From JBFHKO01 sp041595355 (lineage in GTDB: Bacteria > Pseudomonadota > Gammaproteobacteria > Enterobacterales > Aeromonadaceae), in NCBI GenBank assembly GCA_041595355.1, contig JBFHKO010000100.1, positions 1 through 8,913 of the forward strand: DNA of 8,913 nt, in the 5' to 3' direction. Positions 1-5,678 of this stretch are shown piece by piece. The position numbers and the translations under genes are program-made. Below the pieces are notes generated by a model. It worked only from the letters and a program-made list of their open reading frames with translations. It had not been told where the DNA came from and did no database searches. Every line of letters starts with the position of its first letter. Position 1 is the stretch's first letter.

Positions 1-57
1 CCCTGACGGGGCCTTGATGATGCGAATGACCAGCGGCCCCACGGCCGCCGTGCGCGC

Positions 58-480
58 CTATTTCACCACGCGCAGGCCGGGACGACCGTTCGGGCGCGGC
101 GTCTCGGGATCCGGGCTGGCCGGCGGGCTGCTTTGCGCTTCCAGCCAGGCCTCGTAGGCCGGCTCGGGCGGAAAGAAAGAGCCCATGCCGTTCTCCCGGG
201 CATGAATGGCGGCCACCGCAGCCATGGGAATGTAGACCTGGAAGGGCACACCACCAAAACGGGCGCTGAAGCTGATGGCATCCGCTTCCATGCTGAAGTG
301 GGTGACAGCCTCGGGAGCGATGTTGAGCACGATCTGGCCATCGCGCACGAACTGCTGGGGCACCTGCACCAGAGGCAGCTCGGCATTGACCAGCAGATGC
401 GGTGTCATGCCATTGTCCAGCAGCCAGTCATAGAAGGCTCTCAGCAGGTAGGGGCGACTGGGCGTCATCTGATGTTCCAT
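58..480 (-). CDS. sspB: SspB, ClpXP adaptor for SsrA-tagged proteins
   Basis: SspB tethers SsrA-tagged (tmRNA-tagged) polypeptides to the ClpX unfoldase and speeds their degradation by ClpXP in the cytoplasm. The predicted protein has 140 residues. The substrate-binding domain spans about residues 6-110 and contains the family-typical stretches RPYLLRAFY (9-17), DGQIVLNIAP (47-56) and FSARFGG (71-77). The last residues, GRPGLRVVK (132-140), are the ClpX-binding tail, which ends almost identically in E. coli SspB. The linker between domain and tail (about residues 110-130) is much shorter than in the 165-residue E. coli protein and is Pro/Ser-rich rather than strongly acidic. I chose the start 2 bp after the sspA stop codon, which suggests translational coupling; the Shine-Dalgarno there is weak. 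A second ATG four codons in (first base 468) follows a GGAA and could be used instead. It is cotranscribed with sspA. Confidence 0.95.
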   Translation of the reverse strand: MEHQMTPSRPYLLRAFYDWLLDNGMTPHLLVNAELPLVQVPQQFVRDGQIVLNIAPEAVTHFSMEADAISFSARFGGVPFQVYIPMAAVAAIHARENGMGSFFPPEPAYEAWLEAQSSPPASPDPETPRPNGRPGLRVVK

Positions 481-482
481 GC

Positions 483-1115
483 TCAGAACCCGGTCCGCAG
501 TTCGCGCTCGACATCGGTCAGCGCCGCCTGGAAGGACTCCCGCTCGAACAGCCGGCCCATGTACGCCTTCAGCTCCTTGGCGCCCTTGCCGCTGAGTTCG
601 ATGCCCATGCTCGGCAGACGCCACAGCAGGGGAGCCATGTAGCAATCCACCTGGCTGAACTCCTCGCTCATGAAGAAGGGGTACTCGCCAAAGATGGGGG
701 CGATGGCCAGCAGGTTTTCCCGCAGATCCTTGCGCGCAGCATCGGCGTCCGGGGCCCCGGCCAGTATCTTGTCAGCCCGCGAATAACACTCCAGCTCGAT
801 GCGATGCATCATCAGGCGGCTCTTGCCGCGCGCCACCGGATACACCGGCATCAGCGGCGGATGCGGAAAACGTTCGTCCAGATACTCCATGATGATGCGC
901 GAGGTGTAGAGCACCAGATCGCGATCCACCAGAGTCGGCAACGAATTGTAGGGGTTCAACTCCAGGAGCTCTTCCGGTGGATTGTCAACCTCCACCTGAC
1001 AGATATCGACCGTCACGCCCTTTTCGGCGAGGACGATGCGCACCTGATGGCTGAACATGTCGTTGGCTCCGGAAAACAGAGTCATGATAGAGCGTTTATT
1101 GGCAGCGAAAGCCAT
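483..1115 (-). CDS. sspA: SspA, stringent starvation protein A
   Basis: SspA is a glutathione S-transferase-fold protein that binds RNA polymerase holoenzyme and reprogrammes transcription under starvation and acid stress. The predicted protein has 210 residues (E. coli: 212). An N-terminal thioredoxin-like domain covers about residues 10-85 and an all-helical GST C-domain about 90-205. The start MAFAANKRS matches the E. coli N-terminus, and a strong GGAGGGG ribosome-binding site precedes this ATG, so longer upstream starts are unlikely. The PHP triad at residues 84-86 (in ERFPHPPLMP) is present; in E. coli this surface patch is needed for RNA polymerase regulation. Other conserved stretches are SHQVRIVLAEKGV (22-34), SRIIMEYLDERFPHP (72-86) and VDCYMAPLLWRLP (156-168). 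It lies 84 bp after petC, across a hairpin terminator, and only 2 bp before sspB. No convincing promoter is visible directly upstream. Confidence 0.97.
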   Translation of the reverse strand: MAFAANKRSIMTLFSGANDMFSHQVRIVLAEKGVTVDICQVEVDNPPEELLELNPYNSLPTLVDRDLVLYTSRIIMEYLDERFPHPPLMPVYPVARGKSRLMMHRIELECYSRADKILAGAPDADAARKDLRENLLAIAPIFGEYPFFMSEEFSQVDCYMAPLLWRLPSMGIELSGKGAKELKAYMGRLFERESFQAALTDVERELRTGF

Positions 1116-1140
1116 CGACCCCTCCATTACACTTGCACAG

Positions 1141-1172
1141 ACAAAAGCAATGAAGACGGACGCCTTCATTGC
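1141..1172 (-). terminator. Hairpin terminator or attenuator between petC and sspA
   Basis: On the minus strand GCAATGAAG and CTTCATTGC form a perfect 9-bp stem (1164-1172 with 1147-1155). A G-U and a C-G pair can extend it, leaving a GUCC loop. TTTTGT follows immediately (1146-1141). It starts 27 bp after the petC stop and ends 25 bp before the sspA ATG. The layout is that of an intrinsic terminator, although the stem is only moderately GC-rich and the T-run is short, so partial read-through into sspAB seems likely. Confidence 0.7.
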
Positions 1173-1199
1173 CGAATATGGTTTCGTCGTGCCGGTAGG

Positions 1200-1931
1200 C
1201 TAGTGAACATCACGCCAGTACTCACGCTTCAGCAGCAGGGTGAATACGAAGAACAGGGCGATGAACGACAGCACCCAGAAACCCAGTCGTTTGCGTTCCT
1301 GCTGTACCGGCTCCGCCGAATAGGCCAGGAAGTTTACCAGATCCCGCACCGCTTGGTCATATTCTTCGTCACTTAATTCGCCGTTGCCGTCCGAACGTAT
1401 CCCGGCCGGCACCTGGCGCGTCTGGCCATCATGCTGCTCGATGCGGTAGCGCAGCCGCGGTGTCCCCTGCAACGGCTCCAGCACATGGGGCATGCCCACC
1501 GAGGGAAACAGCAGGTTGTTCACTCCCCAGGGGCGGCTCTCATCCACATAGAAGGAGCGCAGGTAGGTGTAGAGCCAGTCCGTGCCCCGCACCCGGGCCA
1601 CCAGGGTCAGATCCGGCGGCGAGGCCCCAAACCAGCGGGCCGCATCCTTGGGCTGAATGGCATTGGTCATCAGCTCCCCCACCTTGGCGCTGGTGAAGAT
1701 CAGGTTCTGCCGCATCAGATCCTCGGGGATCCCCAAATCGGCGGCGACCCGGTTATAGCGCTGGTAGCGGGTGGCATGACAGCCGGAGCAGTAATTCATG
1801 AACAGGCGGGCCCCCCGCTGCAACGACGCCTGATCGCCGACGTCGATATCCGCATGGTCCAGCGGTACCTCGCTGCCGCTGGCCAACGCCAGTCCGGGCA
1901 GCAGCAACAACATGCACAGGAATCGTCTCAT
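1200..1931 (-). CDS. petC: Cytochrome c1 of the bc1 complex
   Basis: This is the haem c1 subunit of ubiquinol:cytochrome c oxidoreductase (complex III). It carries electrons from the Rieske cluster to soluble or membrane cytochrome c in the periplasm. The protein has 243 residues: a signal peptide (about 1-18, ending LALAS), the haem c attachment motif CSGCH (48-52), the conserved region around FGASPPDLTLVARVRG (101-116), the likely axial Met147 in SVGMPHV, and a C-terminal membrane anchor (about 217-234) followed by KREYWRDVH. This is the expected topology, with a periplasmic globular domain and a cytoplasmic tail. Its ATG overlaps the petB stop as ATGA, and AAGGGTG about 9 nt upstream inside petB serves as ribosome-binding site, so translation is probably coupled. 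Haem attachment would require the Ccm system, which is not in this window. Confidence 0.97.
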   Translation of the reverse strand: MRRFLCMLLLLPGLALASGSEVPLDHADIDVGDQASLQRGARLFMNYCSGCHATRYQRYNRVAADLGIPEDLMRQNLIFTSAKVGELMTNAIQPKDAARWFGASPPDLTLVARVRGTDWLYTYLRSFYVDESRPWGVNNLLFPSVGMPHVLEPLQGTPRLRYRIEQHDGQTRQVPAGIRSDGNGELSDEEYDQAVRDLVNFLAYSAEPVQQERKRLGFWVLSFIALFFVFTLLLKREYWRDVH

Positions 1932-3148
1932 CGGCGAGTCACCCTTTGCGGAAGTGGCCGGGTTTTTTCATGCTTGCTGTAAAACCACAGCAGCACGAAG
2001 AACCCGAAATAACCCAGGGTGCAGATCTGCGCCAGCAGGGTCAGCAGGGGGGTGGAGGCCAGGGTGCCCAGGATGCCGAGCAGGATGAAGCAGATGACGA
2101 ACTGGGTGATGTTGGCCAGGTGCAGCCGGCTGCGATAGCGCCAGGAACGCACCCGGCAGCGATCCAGCCAGGGCAGCAGGCAGAGCATGAGGATGGAGAG
2201 CCCCATCATGATGACCCCGAACAACTTGTCGGGAATGGCCCGCAAAATGGCATAGAAGGGGGTGAAGTACCAGACGGGGGCGATGTGGGCCGGCGTCTTC
2301 AACGGATCCGCCACCTCGAAGTTCGGCTTCTCGAGAAAATAGCCGAACATGTCCGGCTTGAAGAAGATGACCAGGCTGAACAAAAACAGGAAACCGGCCA
2401 CGCCGACCATGTCCTTGACCGTAAAATAGGGATGGAAGCGCACCGCATCCAGCGGCCAGCCCTCGGCATCCTTGTGCTGCTTGATGTCGATGCCATCGGG
2501 GTTGTTGGAGCCCACCTCGTGCAGAGCCAGTATGTGCATGGCCACCAGCATCACCAGCACCAGGGGCAAGGCAATCACGTGCAGGGCGAAGAAGCGGTTC
2601 AGGGTGGCGCCGGAGATGACGTAGTCGCCACGGATCCACAGGGTCAGATCATCGCCGATCACCGGTATGGCTCCGAACAGCGAGATGATCACCTGGGCGC
2701 CCCAGAAGGACATCTGGCCCCAGGGCAGCAGGTAGCCCATGAAGGCCTCGGCCATGAGCACCAGAAAGAGGAGCATGCCGAAGATCCACAGCAGCTCCCG
2801 GGGTTTCTGGTAGGAGCCGTAGATGAGCCCCCGGAACATGTGCAGATAGACCACCACGAAGAAGGCCGAGGCCCCGGTGGAGTGCAGGTAGCGCAGCAGC
2901 CAGCCATACTCCACGTCGCGCATGATGTACTCCACCGAGGCAAAGGCGCCTTCGGCGGAGGGGGTGTAGTTCATGGTCAGCCAAATACCGGTCAGGAGCT
3001 GGTTCACCAGCACCAGCATCGCCAGAGAGCCGAAGAAGTACCAGAAGTTGAGATTCTTGGGCGCCGGGTACCTGGCCATGTGCTCGTTGTACATGGCGGT
3101 GAGGGGAAAGCGTTCATCTATCCAGCCCAGTAGCTTGCTCAGCATCAT
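1928..3148 (-). CDS. petB: Cytochrome b of the bc1 complex
   Basis: This is the integral membrane subunit of complex III, which carries haems bL and bH and the quinol-oxidising (Qo) and quinone-reducing (Qi) sites. It has 406 residues and multiple hydrophobic helices, the first at about 36-56. The four haem ligands are visible: His89 and His103 (LLRYLHSTG, VVYLHMF), and His190 and His205 (FFALHVIA, VAMHILALH). The second pair is 15 residues apart, one more than in mitochondrial cytochrome b. The Qo motif reads PVWY (291-294) instead of mitochondrial PEWY; I recall this as usual in beta- and gammaproteobacteria. GSNNPDGI (213-220) follows helix D. The start is ambiguous by one codon (ATGATG, 3148 or 3145). 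The first ATG overlaps the petA stop as ATGA, and a GAGGAG ribosome-binding site lies 5 or 8 nt upstream respectively. It is the middle gene of petABC. Confidence 0.97.
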   Translation of the reverse strand: MMLSKLLGWIDERFPLTAMYNEHMARYPAPKNLNFWYFFGSLAMLVLVNQLLTGIWLTMNYTPSAEGAFASVEYIMRDVEYGWLLRYLHSTGASAFFVVVYLHMFRGLIYGSYQKPRELLWIFGMLLFLVLMAEAFMGYLLPWGQMSFWGAQVIISLFGAIPVIGDDLTLWIRGDYVISGATLNRFFALHVIALPLVLVMLVAMHILALHEVGSNNPDGIDIKQHKDAEGWPLDAVRFHPYFTVKDMVGVAGFLFLFSLVIFFKPDMFGYFLEKPNFEVADPLKTPAHIAPVWYFTPFYAILRAIPDKLFGVIMMGLSILMLCLLPWLDRCRVRSWRYRSRLHLANITQFVICFILLGILGTLASTPLLTLLAQICTLGYFGFFVLLWFYSKHEKTRPLPQRVTRR

Positions 3149-3735
3149 GCCGTCTCCTCTTCGGCCCCGATCAGCAGGCGCTGCTCATCCAGGAAGCGGT
3201 AGGGAGGCACCACCAGATTCAGCGGTGCCGGCACCCCCTGAAACACCCGCCCGGCCAGATCGAACTTGGACCCATGGCAGGGGCAGAAGAAGCCGGATTC
3301 GACACCGGCCACCTGCTCGGAGAAATTGCTCGGCAGGTAGTTGGGCGAGCAGCCCAGATGGGTACAGATGCCGACGGCGACGAAGATCTCCGGCGTCAGG
3401 GAGCGGTAGCCGTTGTGGGCAAACGCCGGCTGCTGGGGTTCATCAGAGGCGGGATCCCGCAACCGATCCTCGTGGGCCGGGAGCCCATCCAGGATGGCCT
3501 GGGTACGGCGCACTATCCACACCGGCTTGCCACGCCACTCGACGCGGATGAGCTGGCCGGGCTCCAGCTTGCTGATGTCCACCTCTACCGGCGCACCGGC
3601 CGCCTTGGCCTTGGCGCTGGGATTCCACGACTTGATGAAGGGCACCGCCGTAAAGGCGGCCCCCACTCCCCCCACGGCAATGGTGGACCAGGTCAGAAAC
3701 CGGCGCCGGCCGGCATCCACAGGCGTATTACTCAT
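3145..3735 (-). CDS. petA: Rieske iron-sulfur subunit of the bc1 complex
   Basis: This is the Rieske [2Fe-2S] protein of complex III. It takes one electron from quinol at the Qo site and passes it to cytochrome c1. It has 196 residues. A twin-arginine-type N-terminus, RRRFLTW (10-16), precedes an uncleaved membrane helix (about 17-34); this fits Tat-dependent export with retention of the anchor. The cluster-binding boxes are CTHLGC (124-129) and CPCHGS (151-156). The ligands are Cys124, His126, Cys151 and His154, and Cys129 and Cys153 should form the conserved disulfide. Start choice: a GGGAG Shine-Dalgarno lies about 9 nt before this ATG, and the N-terminus MSNTPVDAG suits the family. It is the first gene of petABC, with its own candidate promoter 92-120 bp upstream, separated from rpsI by a strong terminator. 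Confidence 0.97.
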   Translation of the reverse strand: MSNTPVDAGRRRFLTWSTIAVGGVGAAFTAVPFIKSWNPSAKAKAAGAPVEVDISKLEPGQLIRVEWRGKPVWIVRRTQAILDGLPAHEDRLRDPASDEPQQPAFAHNGYRSLTPEIFVAVGICTHLGCSPNYLPSNFSEQVAGVESGFFCPCHGSKFDLAGRVFQGVPAPLNLVVPPYRFLDEQRLLIGAEEETA

Positions 3736-3778
3736 CCAGACAGTCTCCCTCGCGCATGACCGACACCCTGCAGAGCCG

Positions 3779-3812
3779 GTGACGCCAACCCCCGGATGGC
3801 CGCAGGCGTCAC
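3779..3812 (-). repeat. 8-bp dyad in the petABC leader
   Basis: GTGACGCC (3779-3786) and GGCGTCAC (3805-3812) form a perfect inverted repeat with an 18-bp spacer. It lies 43 bp upstream of the petA start and downstream of the candidate promoter. In mRNA it could form a stem-loop; in DNA its half-sites are centred 26 bp apart. No T-run follows on the minus strand, so it is not an intrinsic terminator. Function unknown. Confidence 0.55.
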
Positions 3813-3826
3813 ATAACCCCCGAGAA

Positions 3827-3855
3827 ATTTTAAAGAAAGGATAACATCATCTCAC
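3827..3855 (-). promoter_or_regulatory. Candidate sigma-70 promoter for petABC
   Basis: On the minus strand GTGAGA (3855-3850, 4 of 6 matches to the -35 consensus) and TAAAAT (3832-3827, 5 of 6 to the -10 consensus) are separated by exactly 17 bp. This AT-rich patch stands out in a GC-rich intergenic region. Transcription would start near 3820 and give a leader of about 85 nt. The upstream rpsI terminator makes a separate promoter necessary. Predicted by eye only. Confidence 0.5.
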
Positions 3856-3940
3856 CACGTCCGGAGGCGAGACCATTGCAGAATGTGAGCGCGGGGTTTG
3901 ATTTTTCACCCCCGGGCCGGGAGGGTGCGCCGGCGGAATA

Positions 3941-3970
3941 AAAAAAACCCGGCCAGGGGCCGGGTTTTTT
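3941..3970 (-). terminator. Intrinsic terminator of rplM-rpsI
   Basis: A 7-bp GC stem, CCCGGCC (3948-3954) with GGCCGGG (3958-3964), has a 3-nt loop. A run of A lies on its left side and a run of T on its right. Read on the minus strand, the hairpin lies 26-56 bp after the rpsI stop and ends in a T-tract. The flanking A/T runs make it symmetric, so it could also stop plus-strand transcription, but no plus-strand gene enters it. Confidence 0.9.
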
Positions 3971-3996
3971 CGCGACCCGAAGGTCGGCAAAGCGAA

Positions 3997-4389
3997 TTAA
4001 CGCTTGGAGTACTGCGGACGCTTACGCGCCTTGTGCAGACCAACCTTCTTACGTTCCACCTTACGGGCGTCACGCGTAACGAAGCCGGCCTTGCGCAGGG
4101 AGGCACGCAGGGTTTCGTCGTATTGCATCAGTGCACGGGTGATACCGTGACGGATGGCACCGGCCTGACCGGAGATGCCACCACCCACAACGGTGATGAA
4201 CAGATCCAGCTTGCCGACCATCTCAACCAGCTCCAGCGGCTGACGCACGACCATGCGTGCCGTCGGGCGACCGAAGTACTCTTCCAGAGAGCGCTGGTTG
4301 ATCACGATGTTACCGTTACCGGGCTTGAGGAACACACGAGCGGTAGAGCTCTTGCGACGGCCAGTACCGTAGTATTGATTTTCTGCCAT
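3997..4389 (-). CDS. rpsI: 30S ribosomal protein S9
   Basis: S9 is a protein of the 30S head whose C-terminal tail reaches into the P site and contacts initiator and peptidyl tRNA. The predicted protein is 130 residues, the same length as in E. coli and nearly identical to it. The stretches NQYYGTGRRKSS (4-15), FLKPGNGNIVIN (20-31), GGGISGQAGAIRHGITRAL (69-87) and GFVTRDARKVERKKVG (98-113) identify it without doubt. The invariant C-terminus SKR (128-130) is intact. The gene follows rplM after 14 bp with a weak AGG Shine-Dalgarno, so translation may partly depend on ribosomes finishing rplM. A strong terminator closes the operon just downstream. Confidence 0.99.
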   Translation of the reverse strand: MAENQYYGTGRRKSSTARVFLKPGNGNIVINQRSLEEYFGRPTARMVVRQPLELVEMVGKLDLFITVVGGGISGQAGAIRHGITRALMQYDETLRASLRKAGFVTRDARKVERKKVGLHKARKRPQYSKR

Positions 4390-4403
4390 TTGCCTGATCC
4401 CGT

Positions 4404-4832
4404 TTAGATGTCAAGTACTTGAGGTTGTTGAGCAGCGTGGTTGTGCTCTGCACCCGCGTAAACTTTCAGCTTACGGAACATGGCACGACCCAGCGGACCC
4501 TTCGGCAGCATGCCCTTAACGGCAGCTTCGATGACCATCTCTGGCTTGCGGTCGATCAGCTTTTCGAAGCTGATGGACTTGATACCACCGGGGAAGCCGG
4601 TGTGAGAGTAGTACATCTTGGCCTCAGCCTTGTTACCGGTCACGGCCACCTTCTCGGCATTGATCACGACGATGTAATCGCCAGTATCAACGTGAGGGGT
4701 GTATTCCGGCTTGTGCTTGCCGCGCAGACGGCTGGCAATCTCAGTAGCAAGGCGACCCAGCGTCTTGCCCTCGGCGTCAACAACATACCAGTCACGCTTG
4801 ACGGTTTCTGGCTTGGCAACGAAAGTTTTCAT
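4404..4832 (-). CDS. rplM: 50S ribosomal protein L13
   Basis: L13 is an early-assembling 50S protein that binds 23S rRNA. The predicted protein has 142 residues, exactly the E. coli length. Diagnostic stretches are KPETVKRDWYVVDAEGKTLG (7-26), LRGKHKPEYTPHVDTGDY (36-53), VAVTGNK (62-68) and the long conserved block MLPKGPLGRAMFRKLKVYAG (108-127), ending HNHAAQQPQVLDI. It is the first gene of rplM-rpsI. The Shine-Dalgarno is weak: the 20 nt before the ATG offer only GGG and AGG fragments. This would fit control at initiation by the leader. In E. coli, L13 is reported to repress its own operon through this leader; whether the same holds here is inference. Confidence 0.99.
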   Translation of the reverse strand: MKTFVAKPETVKRDWYVVDAEGKTLGRLATEIASRLRGKHKPEYTPHVDTGDYIVVINAEKVAVTGNKAEAKMYYSHTGFPGGIKSISFEKLIDRKPEMVIEAAVKGMLPKGPLGRAMFRKLKVYAGAEHNHAAQQPQVLDI

Positions 4833-4976
4833 TCAGTAAACCCAAATTACCTATTCGAGAATATACATTACGCGCAGCTGAGCCACACATAACAAATTAA
4901 TGGCCTCCCGTATCCCTTCGAATACAAGACGAACCTGGATGCTAGTACCACCATATCGGTGGCCTGTAACGTGGGC
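4833..4976 (-). promoter_or_regulatory. rplM leader RNA, possible L13 autoregulatory region
   Basis: This is the untranslated leader of about 145 nt expected from the rplM promoter. It contains two clear local hairpins on the minus strand. CCACC-GATAT-GGTGG lies at 4962-4948. GTATTC-GAAG-GGATAC lies at 4925-4910, with one G-U pair and a GAAG tetraloop. Between the second hairpin and the ATG the leader is AT-rich. The position and length fit the autogenous L13 leader known in E. coli, but I could not match the specific fold. Confidence 0.5.
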
Positions 4977-4982
4977 CGGGCG

Positions 4983-5011
4983 ATTATAGGTGAAGTCGCC
5001 CAAGAAATCAC
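4983..5011 (-). promoter_or_regulatory. Candidate rplM promoter with GC-rich discriminator
   Basis: A perfect TATAAT lies on the minus strand (4988-4983), 17 bp from a weak -35, GTGATT (5011-5006). The bases just after the -10 are CGCCCGG. A GC-rich discriminator of this kind is typical of ribosomal promoters that are shut down by ppGpp and DksA in the stringent response. Start near 4976. Confidence 0.65.
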
Positions 5012-5233
5012 CTGCAAATTTCATTGCCCACGAAATCTGCATGCCGCCCGGCCCGCCCGCCCGCACGGATGCCCCCGCACGAGCCAGCAGCATATTCTGA
5101 CTAAGAAAAGCACACCCTGGCAAGGCATTCCGCAACAATCCGTCATTCTGCGACGCCAACTGCGGCGGCCATTTTCCCATGCGCGGCCCCGGATTCCGCC
5201 CCAAAAGCAGTACCCAGCCTCTGCCCCAGACGG
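5012..5233. other. Divergent intergenic DNA between the rplM and zapG promoters
   Basis: The whole gap between rplM and zapG is 448 bp. The left part holds the rplM leader and promoter and the right end the zapG promoter. In this middle stretch I see no credible gene, RNA or repeat. In E. coli zapE lies between rplM and zapG; minus-strand translations here show no resemblance to the ZapE C-terminus as I remember it, so I see no remnant. Confidence 0.5.
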
Positions 5234-5239
5234 TATAGT
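5234..5239 (+). promoter_or_regulatory. Candidate -10 element for zapG
   Basis: TATAGT (5 of 6 matches to TATAAT) lies 41 bp before the zapG ATG and would give a leader of about 35 nt. No good -35 is found 16-18 bp upstream (TACCCA at 5211-5216 is poor), so this is a weak call. zapG has an AAGGTG ribosome-binding site 5-7 nt before its ATG. Confidence 0.35.
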
Positions 5240-5280
5240 TAGTCGAATTCCCCCCGTCCCTCGCGCATCAAGGTGTTGTT

Positions 5281-5673
5281 ATGACTGAATTCACCACTAT
5301 CCTCTTCGTTCTCATTGGTCTGATCATCGGCTTCGTGGTCGGACGCTCCACGTCCCGCGCCGGCGATGCCGCCAAGCTGCACAAGGCCCTCAGCAAGACC
5401 CGCAAGGAACTGGATCAATACAAGAAGGATGTGACGGAGCATTTTCGCAGCACCGCCGGCCTGCTGAATCAGTTCGACGAGCAATACCAGCGCCTGCAGC
5501 AGCAGCTGGCAGAGCAGAATCAGAAACTCACCGGTTATGAGTTCGACGCCTTCCGGGCCGAGGCCGCCGAGGCACAGACCACCCAGGAGCCGGAGGCGGA
5601 AAATCAGCCCCTGGATTACTCCGGCGAGCCCTCCGGGCTGCTGAGCGATCGCAGCAAGGATGAATCACGCTAA
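5281..5673 (+). CDS. zapG: ZapG (YhcB, DUF1043) inner-membrane protein
   Basis: This is a small bitopic inner-membrane protein of the YhcB/DUF1043 family. In E. coli it is linked to cell division and to coordination of envelope synthesis. It has 130 residues (E. coli: 132). One N-terminal transmembrane helix (about 4-22, containing LIGLIIGFVVG) is followed by a long, charged, predicted coiled coil (about 30-90, with heptad-like runs such as YQRLQQQLAEQNQKL at 69-83). A low-complexity Glu/Ala/Gln-rich stretch follows. The family-typical C-terminal box DYSGEPSGLL (112-121) corresponds to DYSEGASGLL in E. coli. The conserved neighbourhood, next to rplM on one side and degQ on the other, supports the call. 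It lies 80 bp before degQ; no terminator with a T-run is seen between them. Confidence 0.93.
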   Translation: MTEFTTILFVLIGLIIGFVVGRSTSRAGDAAKLHKALSKTRKELDQYKKDVTEHFRSTAGLLNQFDEQYQRLQQQLAEQNQKLTGYEFDAFRAEAAEAQTTQEPEAENQPLDYSGEPSGLLSDRSKDESR

Positions 5674-5678
5674 GTCAC

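Noticed and set aside
1..57. GGGGCC (8-13) and GGCCCC (35-40) after sspB as a possible terminator, and short open frames in this edge
   Set aside because: The loop would be 21 nt and no T-run follows on the minus strand. The edge is too short to assign any gene.
402..1376. A 324-codon plus-strand open frame across sspB, sspA and the petC end
   Set aside because: It runs antisense through two well-conserved genes and an intergenic hairpin, with His/Gln/Arg-rich translation and no recognisable family.
1946..3133. A 395-codon plus-strand open frame, fully opposite petB
   Set aside because: It is a shadow frame: composition is dominated by Gln, Gly, His and Glu with no recognisable motif, whereas the opposite strand encodes an unmistakable cytochrome b. 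GC-rich codon use keeps the antisense frame open.
3906..3929. Second GC-rich dyad next to the rpsI terminator (CACCC...GGGTG)
   Set aside because: The stem is broken by mismatches after five pairs and no T-run follows on either strand. The real terminator is adjacent.
4851..5204. A 117-codon minus-strand open frame upstream of rplM
   Set aside because: It covers the rplM promoter and leader, has no recognisable motif and no good ribosome-binding site. Regulatory content explains the region better.
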